Of a DNA stretch of 64,000 nucleotides, positions 25,943-35,222 are shown piece by piece; positions within the stretch are counted from its first letter, which is position 1; each line of letters starts with the position of its first letter. Origin of the DNA: Marinifilum breve (lineage in GTDB: Bacteria > Bacteroidota > Bacteroidia > Bacteroidales > Marinifilaceae); assembly GCF_003202155.1 (NCBI RefSeq), contig NZ_QFLI01000002.1, forward strand, positions 62,001 through 126,000, in the 5' to 3' direction. The notes under the pieces were generated by a model. That model was not told the origin of the DNA, ran no database searches, and saw only the letters and a list, made by a program, of their open reading frames with translations. The position numbers were made by a program, and so were the translations under genes.

Positions 25943-26719
25943 ATGAGCGAACTAACTGTAGTAAAGATTGGTGGAAACGTAATTGATGATCCAGATAAGT
26001 TAAACGATTTTTTGGATGCATTTTCAAACTTGAGTGGCAAAGTTGTTTTGGTACATGGAGGAGGAAAATTGGCATCGGATCTTTCTGGGGAACTTGGTGT
26101 GAAAACCAAAATGGTAAATGGCAGACGAATTACTGATGCTGAAAACTTGAAGCTGGTAACCATGGTATATGCTGGATTGGTGAACAAGAATATTGTGGCA
26201 TCACTTCAGGCCAGAGGAGTAAATGCAATGGGAATGTGTGGTGCCGATCAGGATTTAATTCTGGCAGAAAAGCGTAATCATCCAACCATTGACTTTGGTT
26301 TTGTGGGTGATATCACGAAAGTGAACACTTTGGCTTTGTGCAAACAGATTGAGTGTAACTCTACGCTGGTTATTGCTCCAATAACGCACGATGGGAAAGG
26401 TCAGTTATTAAATACCAATGCCGATACCATAGCAACCGAAGTTGCTGCTGCCTTAAGCCGTTTCTACAAGGTGAAGCTAGTTTACAGTTTCGAAAAGTTA
26501 GGAGTTTTAATGGATGCCAATGATGATAGCAGTGTAATGCCTGTTTTAAATTCAGAACAGTGTGCCCAAATGGTAAAAGACGGTACCATTAATACTGGGA
26601 TGATGCCGAAAACAGAAAACGCCTTTTATGCATTATCGCAAGGTGTTGAGGAAGTAATCATCGGCAATTTTGTTTCGATGGAGAACAACCATTCATCGGG
26701 AACGCAGATAATTCAATAG
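25943..26719 (+). CDS. argB: N-acetylglutamate kinase family protein
   Basis: The 258-residue amino-acid kinase starts at the ATG at 25943 (MSELTVVKIGGNVIDD), with the phosphate loop KIGGNV at residue 8. VLVHGGGKLASDLS, a substrate loop (VNGRRITD) and LLNTNADTIATEVA follow. It phosphorylates the acylated glutamate. It is tightly linked to argE, eight bases downstream. Confidence 0.96.
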   Translation: MSELTVVKIGGNVIDDPDKLNDFLDAFSNLSGKVVLVHGGGKLASDLSGELGVKTKMVNGRRITDAENLKLVTMVYAGLVNKNIVASLQARGVNAMGMCGADQDLILAEKRNHPTIDFGFVGDITKVNTLALCKQIECNSTLVIAPITHDGKGQLLNTNADTIATEVAAALSRFYKVKLVYSFEKLGVLMDANDDSSVMPVLNSEQCAQMVKDGTINTGMMPKTENAFYALSQGVEEVIIGNFVSMENNHSSGTQIIQ

Positions 26720-26726
26720 AAGAACA

Positions 26727-27791
26727 ATGAATTTAGATAAATACACAGATATCGCCCTGAGTACACTAAAAGAACTGATTTCTATCCAGTCTTTCAGCAA
26801 AGAGGAAAATCTTGTCGCTGATGTAATGGAGAAGAAGTTATCAGCCTTTGGGTATAAGGTGTACAGAAAAGGGAATAACGTATGGATATTCAATAAGAAT
26901 TTTAAGGAAGGTAAACCTGTTTTGCTAATGAATTCTCATTTGGATACCGTAAAACCAAACGAAAAATGGAACAAAGATCCATACAATCCTGAAGTTGTAG
27001 ATGATAAACTTTACGGATTGGGAAGTAACGATGCAGGAGGTTGTTTGGTGTCATTAATGGCAACTTTCCTGGCACTGGATGAGACCGATCAAGAGTACAA
27101 TAGAGTGTTTTGTGCTTCAGCAGAAGAGGAAATATCAGGTAAGAATGGTTTTGAGTTGGTTCAGGATGAAATTGGAAGGATAGATGTTGGTATTGTAGGA
27201 GAACCAACCCTAATGGAAATGGCAATTGCTGAAAAAGGACTAATGGTGCTTGATTGTGAAGCCATAGGAGTTCCTGGACATGCAGCCAGAAATGAGGGTG
27301 TTAACGCCATAAGTCTTGCCATGAAAGATATCGAGTGGTTTCACACTTTCAAATTCGAGAATGAATCAGAGATGCTTGGGCCAGTTAAAATGACTGTAAC
27401 GCAGATTAATGCAGGAAAACAGCACAACGTAATTCCAGCATCATGTACCTATGTTGTTGATGTTAGAACCAACGAGCATTACTCTAACGAGAAAGCTTTT
27501 GAAATCATTAAAGCGAATGTGGAGGGCGATGTAAAGGCTAGATCATTTAGAATGAACTCATCAGGTATTCCTTTGGAACATCCATTAATTCAGGCTGGTT
27601 TAGAGCAAGGTATGGGCTATTATGGCTCCCCAACTACATCCGATCAGGCAATCATGAAAGGATTTCCAACATTAAAATTGGGACCAGGAGATTCAGCAAG
27701 ATCGCATACAGCAGATGAGTTTATCCATGTGAAAGAAATTGGGGAAGGCATCGAAAAATATTATAACTTGTTGAACGGATTAAAAATTTGA
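26727..27791 (+). CDS. argE: M20-family deacylase (acetylornithine/acetylcitrulline deacetylase)
   Basis: The 354-residue metallopeptidase-type enzyme has the first metal site MNSHLDTVKP (His near residue 71) and then GSNDAGGCLVSLMA. EEEISGKNG holds the catalytic Glu, and a late HTADEFIHV supplies another ligand. In Bacteroidota with the acylated pathway the transcarbamylase acts before deacylation, so the substrate may be N-acetyl- or N-succinyl-citrulline rather than acetylornithine. That is known for relatives and only inferred here. Confidence 0.9.
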   Translation: MNLDKYTDIALSTLKELISIQSFSKEENLVADVMEKKLSAFGYKVYRKGNNVWIFNKNFKEGKPVLLMNSHLDTVKPNEKWNKDPYNPEVVDDKLYGLGSNDAGGCLVSLMATFLALDETDQEYNRVFCASAEEEISGKNGFELVQDEIGRIDVGIVGEPTLMEMAIAEKGLMVLDCEAIGVPGHAARNEGVNAISLAMKDIEWFHTFKFENESEMLGPVKMTVTQINAGKQHNVIPASCTYVVDVRTNEHYSNEKAFEIIKANVEGDVKARSFRMNSSGIPLEHPLIQAGLEQGMGYYGSPTTSDQAIMKGFPTLKLGPGDSARSHTADEFIHVKEIGEGIEKYYNLLNGLKI

Positions 27792-27965
27792 ATGATAAAT
27801 TCTGAGTTATGAATGATGAATTAATGACGAAACAGACTGATTTTATAGCTCTAAGCAAGGCTTGAAGCTGATAGCTGACCGCTTTTAGCTTGCTAATAAA
27901 TGAGAAGCCGTAGAATTTTAAACCATAGCAAAATAAGAATAATAAACACCTAATATAATCGGAAT
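27792..27965. repeat. Low-complexity spacer between argE and argH
   Basis: It contains TGAGTTATGAATGATGAATT words and then AGCTGATAGCTGACC and TTTTAGCTTGC. These are versions of the AGCT-rich words also found before carB (30590-30628). No terminator or promoter is evident. Confidence 0.5.
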
Positions 27966-29303
27966 ATGAAACTTTGGGACAAAGGCGTACAAGTTGATAA
28001 GAAAATAGAGCAATTTACGGTTGGAATGGACCGTGAATTAGACTTGGAATTGGCTGCTTTTGATGTGCTTGGATCACTTGCTCACATCGAAATGCTACAG
28101 TCTATCGGTCTGTTGGAAAAAAAGGAATTGAAGCTAATTCAGGAAGAACTAAGAAAAATATATTCATCCATTAAAAACGATGCCTTTGTAATTGAGGACG
28201 GTATTGAGGATGTTCACTCACAAATTGAATATCTACTTACCCAAGCTTTAGGAGATATCGGTAAGAAAATACACAGTGGAAGATCGAGAAATGATCAGGT
28301 TCTTTTGGACTTGAAACTGTTTACTCGAAACAAACTAGAAGAGATCGTTCGCGAGGCAAGATTACTATTTGACTTGCTGATTGAGAAAAGTAATACTTAC
28401 AAAAATGTTCTGATACCAGGATACACACACTTGCAAGTTGCAATGCCTTCATCATTTGGTTTGTGGTTTGGATCATATGCTGAGAGTTTAACGGACGATT
28501 TGTTGGTGCTTCAATCTGCTTATAAAGTAGTCAATCAAAACCCATTGGGATCAGGAGCAGGATATGGTTCATCTTTCCCTTTAAATCGTCAAATGACAAC
28601 TGATTTGCTAGGTTTCGATAACCTGAGCTACAATGTGGTTTATGCGCAAATGGGACGTGGAAAGATGGAGTTTACAGTTCTTTCAGCGCTAGCCAATATG
28701 GCCATGACAATTGCCAAGTTAGCAATGGATGCATGCTTGTACAACTCTCAGAACTTTAACTTCCTAAGTTTCCCTGATGAGTTGACCACAGGAAGTAGTA
28801 TCATGCCACACAAGAAGAATCCAGATGTATTTGAGGTGATCAGAGCACATGCCAATGCATTACAAATGCTTCCTGCACAAATACAGGCGGTAACTTCTAA
28901 TCTACCATCAGGATACCACAGGGATTATCAGCTGACCAAGGAATTCTTTATGCCTTCGTTTGATAAGATGCTTTCATGCCTGGAAATGACCAGAATCTTG
29001 CTATCAGAGGTGAAAATTAACGAAGAAGTATTGAATGACGAACGTTACCAGTATCTGTTTACCGTTGAAGAAGTAAACAAGATGGTTGTGGACGGGGTGC
29101 CTTTCCGTGATGCTTACAAGAAGGTAGGACAATTGGTAGAAGCAGGTGAGTTTAAGCATGAAGGAGAAATTCAGCATGTTCATGAAGGTAGTCTTGGGAA
29201 TTTGTGTAACGACAGAATCGTATGCAAAATGAATGAAACATTTGTAGCATTCAATTTCCACAAGACCAAAGAAGCTTATATGAACTTACTAAATAGAATA
29301 TAA
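27966..29303 (+). CDS. argH: Argininosuccinate lyase
   Basis: The 445-residue enzyme splits argininosuccinate into arginine and fumarate. The fumarase-family signature GSSIMPHKKNPD (near residue 278) and the HSGRSRNDQV substrate loop (near residue 101) are intact, as is PGYTHLQVAMPSSFG. It is in the same direction as the arg operon. The repeat-rich spacer upstream may reduce or separate its expression. Confidence 0.97.
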   Translation: MKLWDKGVQVDKKIEQFTVGMDRELDLELAAFDVLGSLAHIEMLQSIGLLEKKELKLIQEELRKIYSSIKNDAFVIEDGIEDVHSQIEYLLTQALGDIGKKIHSGRSRNDQVLLDLKLFTRNKLEEIVREARLLFDLLIEKSNTYKNVLIPGYTHLQVAMPSSFGLWFGSYAESLTDDLLVLQSAYKVVNQNPLGSGAGYGSSFPLNRQMTTDLLGFDNLSYNVVYAQMGRGKMEFTVLSALANMAMTIAKLAMDACLYNSQNFNFLSFPDELTTGSSIMPHKKNPDVFEVIRAHANALQMLPAQIQAVTSNLPSGYHRDYQLTKEFFMPSFDKMLSCLEMTRILLSEVKINEEVLNDERYQYLFTVEEVNKMVVDGVPFRDAYKKVGQLVEAGEFKHEGEIQHVHEGSLGNLCNDRIVCKMNETFVAFNFHKTKEAYMNLLNRI

Positions 29304-29365
29304 GAACGGTCGATACGACACATTTAACTATTAATCGAATTTAATAACCATTTTATAGAACTTTT

Positions 29366-30451
29366 ATGTCACAACAGACAAAAGCAAAGCTAATTTTACA
29401 AGATGGATCAGAGTACGTCGGTACATCTTTTGGGTATGAGGGCTCCGTGGCAGGAGAGATGGTGTTTAACACAGCAATGACCGGTTATCCGGAAAGTTTG
29501 ACTGACCCTTCTTACAAGGGACAGATTTTGGTGAGTACATTCCCATTGATTGGGAATTACGGTGTTCCAGGAACATTGCAAGAGGATGAACTGTTCCGTT
29601 TTTACGAATCAGAAAAGATTCAGGTCTCAGCATTTATCGTATCAGATTACACAGAAGAGTTCAGTCACTGGAATGCAAGTCTAAGTCTTGCAGATTGGAT
29701 GAAAGAGCACAAAATTCCAGGGATTTATGGTGTAGATACACGTGCATTGACCAAAAAACTTCGTGAACAGGGAAGTATGTTGGCTAAAATTGTTTTTGAA
29801 GAGATTGAACCTGAATGGAAAGATCCTAACCTTGAGAACTTGGTTGCACAGGTTAGCACACCAGAAAAGAAGGTTTATGGCGAAGGAAAACACAAAGTAC
29901 TATTGCTGGATTGCGGAGTAAAGAACAATATCATCAGATGTCTTTTAAAGCGCGATACCACAGTTATCCGAGTTCCACATGACTATGACTTTACTCAGGA
30001 AGAATACGACGGTTTATTCATATCTAATGGTCCTGGTGATCCTAAACAAAACACAGCTGCTATTGCAAACTTGAAGAAAGCATTCGATCAGGATACACCA
30101 ATAATGGGGATTTGTTTGGGAACACAGTTAATGGCTTTGGCTGCAGGAGCTGATACATACAAGTTAAAGTATGGACATAGATCTCACAATCAGCCAGTAG
30201 TACTTGAAGGAACCAAGCGCTGTTTCATTACCTCTCAGAACCATGGTTATGCAATCAATAATGATACTTTACCAAAAGAGTGGAAGCCATTATTCGTTAA
30301 TGCCAACGACAATACCTGTGAAGGAATCAAGCATGTGAGCAAACCATTTTTCGCTTCTCAGTTTCACCCTGAAGCATCCAGCGGTCCAACTGATACAGAA
30401 TTCCTTTTTGATGATTTCATTGAAATGATGGAAAAGAATCAAGCCAATTAA
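29366..30451 (+). CDS. carA: Carbamoyl-phosphate synthase small subunit
   Basis: The 361-residue glutamine amidotransferase subunit supplies ammonia to CarB. The N-terminal half has NTAMTGYPESLTDPSYKGQI. The class I GATase domain starts near residue 175. Its nucleophile Cys is in PIMGICLGTQLMALA, and its His and Glu are in SQFHPEASSGP. It is 62 bases after argH, consistent with feeding arginine synthesis as well as pyrimidines. Confidence 0.97.
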   Translation: MSQQTKAKLILQDGSEYVGTSFGYEGSVAGEMVFNTAMTGYPESLTDPSYKGQILVSTFPLIGNYGVPGTLQEDELFRFYESEKIQVSAFIVSDYTEEFSHWNASLSLADWMKEHKIPGIYGVDTRALTKKLREQGSMLAKIVFEEIEPEWKDPNLENLVAQVSTPEKKVYGEGKHKVLLLDCGVKNNIIRCLLKRDTTVIRVPHDYDFTQEEYDGLFISNGPGDPKQNTAAIANLKKAFDQDTPIMGICLGTQLMALAAGADTYKLKYGHRSHNQPVVLEGTKRCFITSQNHGYAINNDTLPKEWKPLFVNANDNTCEGIKHVSKPFFASQFHPEASSGPTDTEFLFDDFIEMMEKNQAN

Positions 30452-30633
30452 GAATTATCAATTATGAGTTCTGAATGATGAATTAAAAGAGGATATATTT
30501 GACTCATTTTCTCATTCACTCGAAGAGAAGTTATTTCAATTGCCACTTGACTTTAGTCAGTGGCTTGCAAGAATCCTTCAAATTAACAATTAACTGCTGA
30601 TAGCTGAGAGCTAAAAGCTAAGAGCTTAAAAAA
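30452..30633. repeat. Low-complexity spacer between carA and carB
   Basis: It holds GAATTATCAATTATGAG words at its start and GCTGATAGCTGAGAGCTAAA with AGCTAAGAGCTT copies at its end. The same two word families occur in the argE-argH spacer. No gene is visible. Confidence 0.5.
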
Positions 30634-33600
30634 ATGATTAAAGACAAAATAAAGAAAGTACTCGTATTAGGTTCAGGAGCCCTGAAGATTGGTGAAGCAG
30701 GTGAATTTGACTATTCCGGATCGCAGGCATTGAAAGCCATGAAAGAGGAAGGTATTTACACCGTATTGATAAACCCGAATATCGCAACCGTTCAAACTTC
30801 CAAGGGAGTTGCCGATCAAATTTATTTTTTGCCGGTTACTCCCTTTTTTGTAGAACAGGTAATCTTAAAGGAGAAGCCTGACGGTATTCTTCTTGCTTTT
30901 GGTGGACAAACTGCACTGAACTGCGGGGTAGAACTTTTCGAATCAGGAATTCTTGAAAAGTACAACCTAAAGGTATTGGGTACACCAATCGAAGCCATTA
31001 TCAAAACTGAGGACAGAGAGATCTTTGCCAACGAATTGCGCAAGATCGATGTAAAAACACCTCAATCCTATGCAGTAGAATCGGTACAGGGTGCATTGGA
31101 TGCAGCAGAGAAACTAGGTTTTCCAATCATTGTGCGTGCAGCCTTTACATTGGGAGGACAAGGTTCAGGTTTTTGTAACAATATGGACCAGCTGAAAAAG
31201 CTTGCTGAGAACGCTTTATCATACTCCAGCCAAATTTTGGTTGAAGAGTCGTTGAAAGGTTGGAAAGAGGTAGAATACGAGGTGGTACGTGATGCCTACG
31301 ACAACTGTATTACGGTTTGTAATATGGAAAACTTCGACCCACTGGGAATTCATACCGGGGAAAGTATTGTAATTGCTCCTTCGCAAACGCTAACCAACTC
31401 GGAGTATCACAAGCTAAGAGCTTTGGCCATTAAGATAATCCGTCACATGGGCGTTGTGGGAGAGTGTAACGTACAGTATGCACTGGATCCTGAATCAGAA
31501 GATTACCGTGTAATTGAGGTAAATGCTCGTCTGTCAAGATCATCAGCACTGGCATCGAAAGCAACGGGTTATCCGCTAGCATTTGTGGCCGCTAAACTTG
31601 GTTTAGGTTATGCATTGCACGAGCTAAAGAATGCGGTAACACAAACTACTACTGCATGTTTCGAGCCTGCACTTGACTACGTGGTTTGTAAGATTCCTCG
31701 TTGGGATTTGAACAAGTTCGAAGGGGTGACCAAAGAGATTGGATCGAGTATGAAGTCGGTTGGTGAGGTAATGGCCATTGGTCGTAACTTCGAGGAAGCC
31801 ATTCAGAAAGGTCTGCGTATGATTGGGCAGGGAATGCACGGATTTGTTGGGAATGTACACTCCAAGTTCGAGGATGTAGAGAAGGAGCTTACACACCCAA
31901 CCGATATGCGTATTTTCTCCATTGCACAGGCATTCGAACAAGGGTATAGCATCGATCAGGTACACGACCTAACCAAGATCGACAAGTGGTTCCTAAGCAA
32001 GTTGGAACACATCACTAAAATTAAGTGGGATCTGCAAAAGCATAGTAACTTACAGACTTTACCTGATGAATTGCTTAAAGCAGCTAAAGTATATGGATTC
32101 TCGGATTTCCAGTTGGCAAGATTCGTTCTGAAGCCTGAAAATACAAATATGGAAGCCGAATTGTTGGCGATAAGAAAGCATCGTAAAGAGAAGGGAATTG
32201 TTCCGGTTGTGAAGCAAATTGATACCCTTGCAGCGGAGTATCCTGCACAAACCAACTACATTTATTTGACTTATAGTGGCGATGAAAACGACATCAACTA
32301 TGTATCCGATAATAAATCAGTTATTGTATTGGGGTCGGGAGCGTATCGTATTGGTTCGTCGGTAGAGTTCGACTGGTGTAGTGTAAATGCCCTGAATGCA
32401 GTAAACAAAGAAGGTTTACGTTCGGTAATGATCAATTACAATCCGGAAACAGTAAGTACCGATTACGATGTTTGTGACAGACTGTATTTCGACGAGCTTT
32501 CCTTCGAAAGAGTATTGGATATCATCGATTTGGAGTCACCTAGAGGTGTAATTGTATCGGTTGGTGGACAGATTCCACAGAACCTGGCAATGCGTCTGCA
32601 CAAAGCGGATGTAAATGTATTAGGTACTTCTCCTGAATCGATTGACAGAGCAGAGAACCGTCAGACTTTCTCGGCAATGTTGGATGAACTTGGAGTGGAT
32701 CAGCCAAGATGGAGCGAATTAACTAGTATTGGAGCCATTCACGAGTTTATTGATGAAGTGGGATTCCCTGTGTTAATTCGTCCAAGTTACGTGCTTTCAG
32801 GAGCTGCCATGAACGTGGTATCGAACCGTGAGGAGTTGGAGCACTTCTTAAATCTAGCAGCACAGGTTTCTAAGCAATATCCTGTTGTTGTGAGTGAATT
32901 TATTCAGGAAGCCAAAGAGATTGAGTTCGATGGTGTTGCCAAGAATGGTGAAATTGTGATTGATGCCATTTCTGAACACGTGGAGTTTGCTGGAGTTCAC
33001 TCTGGAGATGCAACCTTGGTGTTCCCACCACAGAAATTGTATTTCGAAACCATACGCAGAATCAGAAAGATTGCACAGAAGATTGCAAAATCATTAAACA
33101 TTACCGGACCATTCAACATGCAGTTGTTGGCAAAAGACAATGACATTAAGGTAATCGAGTGTAACCTTCGTGCCAGCCGTAGTTTCCCATTTGTATCGAA
33201 AGTAATGGACTATAATTTCGTAGAAACGGCAACTCAGGCCATGTTAGATGTGAATATTCCAAACAATCTTCCATCTATGTTTGAGCTGGAACATATCGGT
33301 GTAAAAGCATCGCAATTCTCCTTCTCGAGACTGTCAAAAGCCGACCCAGTATTGGGTGTAGACATGTCTTCAACCGGTGAAGTTGGCTGTTTGGGCGCCG
33401 ATTACTACGATGCGATATTAAAAGCAATGATATCAGTTGGTTATCGCGTACCGAAGAAGGCAGTGTTGATTAGTAGTGGTCCTATTCGCTCGAAGATAGA
33501 GCTATTAAAGAGCGCGAAGATGCTAGAAGAGCGTGGCTACAAGCTGTACGGCACAAGAGGTACTGCAAAGTTCCTTCAGGAAAATGGTGTGACGGTTGAA

Positions 33601-33876
33601 GCAGTAGCGTGGCCAGATGAAAACGAAGAGCAAACAGCAGTAAGTTTGATTCGCGATCGTAAGGTAGATTTGGTTGTGAATATTCCAAAGAACTTAAGCA
33701 AGGATGAGCTGAACAACGATTACCAAATCAGACGTACTGCCATCGATTTGAATGTACCTTTGGTAACCAACGCACGTTTGGCATCAGCCTTCATCTACTC
33801 AATCTGTAAAAAGTCCGAAGCCGATCTTAAAATCGAAAGCTTTAGCGATTACGTAGAGCAAAAGCAGGATTGGTAG
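30634..33876 (+). CDS. carB: Carbamoyl-phosphate synthase large subunit
   Basis: The 1080-residue protein has the two homologous ATP-grasp synthetase halves. The first starts VLVLGSGALKIGEAGEFDYSG and the second (near residue 570) VIVLGSGAYRIGSSVEFDWC. An oligomerisation region lies between them. A C-terminal MGS-like allosteric domain begins near residue 945 (ISSGPIRSKIELLKSA). It makes carbamoyl phosphate for citrulline and pyrimidine synthesis. Its last 15 codons and downstream region are duplicated at 35223. Confidence 0.98.
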   Translation: MIKDKIKKVLVLGSGALKIGEAGEFDYSGSQALKAMKEEGIYTVLINPNIATVQTSKGVADQIYFLPVTPFFVEQVILKEKPDGILLAFGGQTALNCGVELFESGILEKYNLKVLGTPIEAIIKTEDREIFANELRKIDVKTPQSYAVESVQGALDAAEKLGFPIIVRAAFTLGGQGSGFCNNMDQLKKLAENALSYSSQILVEESLKGWKEVEYEVVRDAYDNCITVCNMENFDPLGIHTGESIVIAPSQTLTNSEYHKLRALAIKIIRHMGVVGECNVQYALDPESEDYRVIEVNARLSRSSALASKATGYPLAFVAAKLGLGYALHELKNAVTQTTTACFEPALDYVVCKIPRWDLNKFEGVTKEIGSSMKSVGEVMAIGRNFEEAIQKGLRMIGQGMHGFVGNVHSKFEDVEKELTHPTDMRIFSIAQAFEQGYSIDQVHDLTKIDKWFLSKLEHITKIKWDLQKHSNLQTLPDELLKAAKVYGFSDFQLARFVLKPENTNMEAELLAIRKHRKEKGIVPVVKQIDTLAAEYPAQTNYIYLTYSGDENDINYVSDNKSVIVLGSGAYRIGSSVEFDWCSVNALNAVNKEGLRSVMINYNPETVSTDYDVCDRLYFDELSFERVLDIIDLESPRGVIVSVGGQIPQNLAMRLHKADVNVLGTSPESIDRAENRQTFSAMLDELGVDQPRWSELTSIGAIHEFIDEVGFPVLIRPSYVLSGAAMNVVSNREELEHFLNLAAQVSKQYPVVVSEFIQEAKEIEFDGVAKNGEIVIDAISEHVEFAGVHSGDATLVFPPQKLYFETIRRIRKIAQKIAKSLNITGPFNMQLLAKDNDIKVIECNLRASRSFPFVSKVMDYNFVETATQAMLDVNIPNNLPSMFELEHIGVKASQFSFSRLSKADPVLGVDMSSTGEVGCLGADYYDAILKAMISVGYRVPKKAVLISSGPIRSKIELLKSAKMLEERGYKLYGTRGTAKFLQENGVTVEAVAWPDENEEQTAVSLIRDRKVDLVVNIPKNLSKDELNNDYQIRRTAIDLNVPLVTNARLASAFIYSICKKSEADLKIESFSDYVEQKQDW

Positions 33877-34026
33877 AAAAAATACTTTGATGCTCTCACT
33901 CCAAGTGAGGGTATCAATGGTTGCCTGCAATAAAAAACTGAGATCATCACTTTGAGTGATACCCTCAGAGAAGAAAGTATATAAAATGCGAAACCTGTCA
34001 GGAGTAATTCTTGACAGGTTTTTTGT
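33829..34026. repeat. Direct repeat A: carB 3' end plus terminator region
   Basis: This ~198-base segment covers the last 16 codons of carB and its downstream region. It recurs at 35223-35422 with about 15 differences by eye (roughly 92% identity). It contains two imperfect hairpins (TGATGCTCTCACT with AGTGAGGGTATCA, and TGAGATCATCACT with AGTGATACCCTCA) and then the carB terminator. The two copies flank the sigma factor pair. Confidence 0.9.
33992..34024 (+). terminator. Intrinsic terminator of carB
   Basis: AACCTGTCA and TGACAGGTT pair over 9 bp, followed by six T. Confidence 0.92.
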
Positions 34027-34048
34027 TAAAACTAACTAGGAGATATTA

Positions 34049-34585
34049 CTACTCGCCTTCAATTTCCAAAATACTTGCTAGTGCATTATCACGAAGAGGT
34101 TTGTATTTATTATACCATATAATAAGGCCCACAATTATTGAAAGAATGATTATTGAACCTGAATAAATATGGAAGTTCAGAAAATCAATCTTATTAAAGG
34201 AGTTGATATAGAATCCTATGTCCATTAAAATAATCGCAATAATTGCCCATATACTCTCAGGACGGAATGGTTGATACCTTTCTGCAGCTTTTTTTAGCAT
34301 TAGCAAAGTTGGCAATGAGTAATCAACACCATTATATTCTTTCTGATATTTATTAAGAATAACCAAAAAGATTACAAAACAAGAGATCATTGCTATTCCC
34401 GCAAGCATATTATTAATCTCTTTCGTATCGATATAAAAAACAATTGTCATTATTAAATAGAGTGGAGTTAAAACCCAATAAATAGCCTTTAGTGCTTTAC
34501 AGATATCAGCATAATTCTTATCTGATTTTTGCAGTTTACCGATTAATTGGTTTACGTCTATTTTATCTTGATTATTTAAGTTCAT
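34049..34585 (-). CDS. Four-helix membrane protein cotranscribed with a sigma factor
   Basis: The 178-residue protein has a cytoplasmic N-terminal segment of about 30 residues and then four hydrophobic helices in two pairs (about 35-55, 63-80, 110-130, 140-162). I chose the ATG at 34585 because a clear AGGAGG lies five bases before it, rare in this window. The start lies inside the sigma gene, whose stop is downstream, so translation is coupled. The position suggests it controls the sigma factor, but it lacks a recognisable anti-sigma or zinc motif. I do not recognise the family. Confidence 0.75.
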   Translation of the reverse strand: MNLNNQDKIDVNQLIGKLQKSDKNYADICKALKAIYWVLTPLYLIMTIVFYIDTKEINNMLAGIAMISCFVIFLVILNKYQKEYNGVDYSLPTLLMLKKAAERYQPFRPESIWAIIAIILMDIGFYINSFNKIDFLNFHIYSGSIIILSIIVGLIIWYNKYKPLRDNALASILEIEGE

Positions 34586-35093
34586 ACACACCTCCTGCTA
34601 ATTTTGTTTTTAACTGTTCTTTAATTCTGTGAATTTTAACCTTAGTGTTTGATTCGCTTATACCTATAATATTAGCGATCTCCTTCATGTTAAGACCTTC
34701 TAGCATCAAGGATATTAGTGCCTTGTCGATTACTGATAACATATTCAATTCAGTTTGTAGCTGATTAAATTGTTCTTCTTCTATCTGTTTGGCTTCGAAT
34801 TCTTCATCATCCAATATGGAGTTTAGGTTTTGAGTATCAGTATTCACTATTAGTTTCATCTGCTTATAGCTTTTACCCGTAAAACTTAGTGATGTATTTA
34901 CAGCAACACGATATACCCAAGTACTAATAGCGGAATCACCTCTGAAGTTATCTAGACTTTTCCAGATATTTACCAACACTTCCTGATACATATCTTTCTG
35001 ATCTTCGGCATTTGAATTATAGTAACAACAAATCCGTTGAATTCGGTTACTATTCTCCGATAAAATCTGATTAAACTGTTCTTCTTTTTTCAA
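34572..35093 (-). CDS. ECF-type RNA polymerase sigma factor
   Basis: The 173-residue protein has sigma region 2 (DMYQEVLVNIWKSLDNFRG, then ISTWVYRVAVNTSL) and region 4 (LSVIDKALISLMLEGLNMKE, then IANIIGISESNTKVKIHRIK). This is the minimal ECF layout. It overlaps the following membrane protein gene by 14 bases. The module lies between two copies of the carB 3' end, which suggests insertion or rearrangement. Its target promoters are unknown. Confidence 0.88.
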   Translation of the reverse strand: MKKEEQFNQILSENSNRIQRICCYYNSNAEDQKDMYQEVLVNIWKSLDNFRGDSAISTWVYRVAVNTSLSFTGKSYKQMKLIVNTDTQNLNSILDDEEFEAKQIEEEQFNQLQTELNMLSVIDKALISLMLEGLNMKEIANIIGISESNTKVKIHRIKEQLKTKLAGGVYELK

Positions 35094-35222
35094 TGTTCTA
35101 GGTTTTGATTGTTGCTTATTTAGTAAGAGAAATTAAAGATAGTTACACTTTAAACTTAGTTTTTTTTCAATTTTTTCAAATTTACTTGAAATTAAACCCA
35201 TTTTAGGTCTATCGGTTTATGA

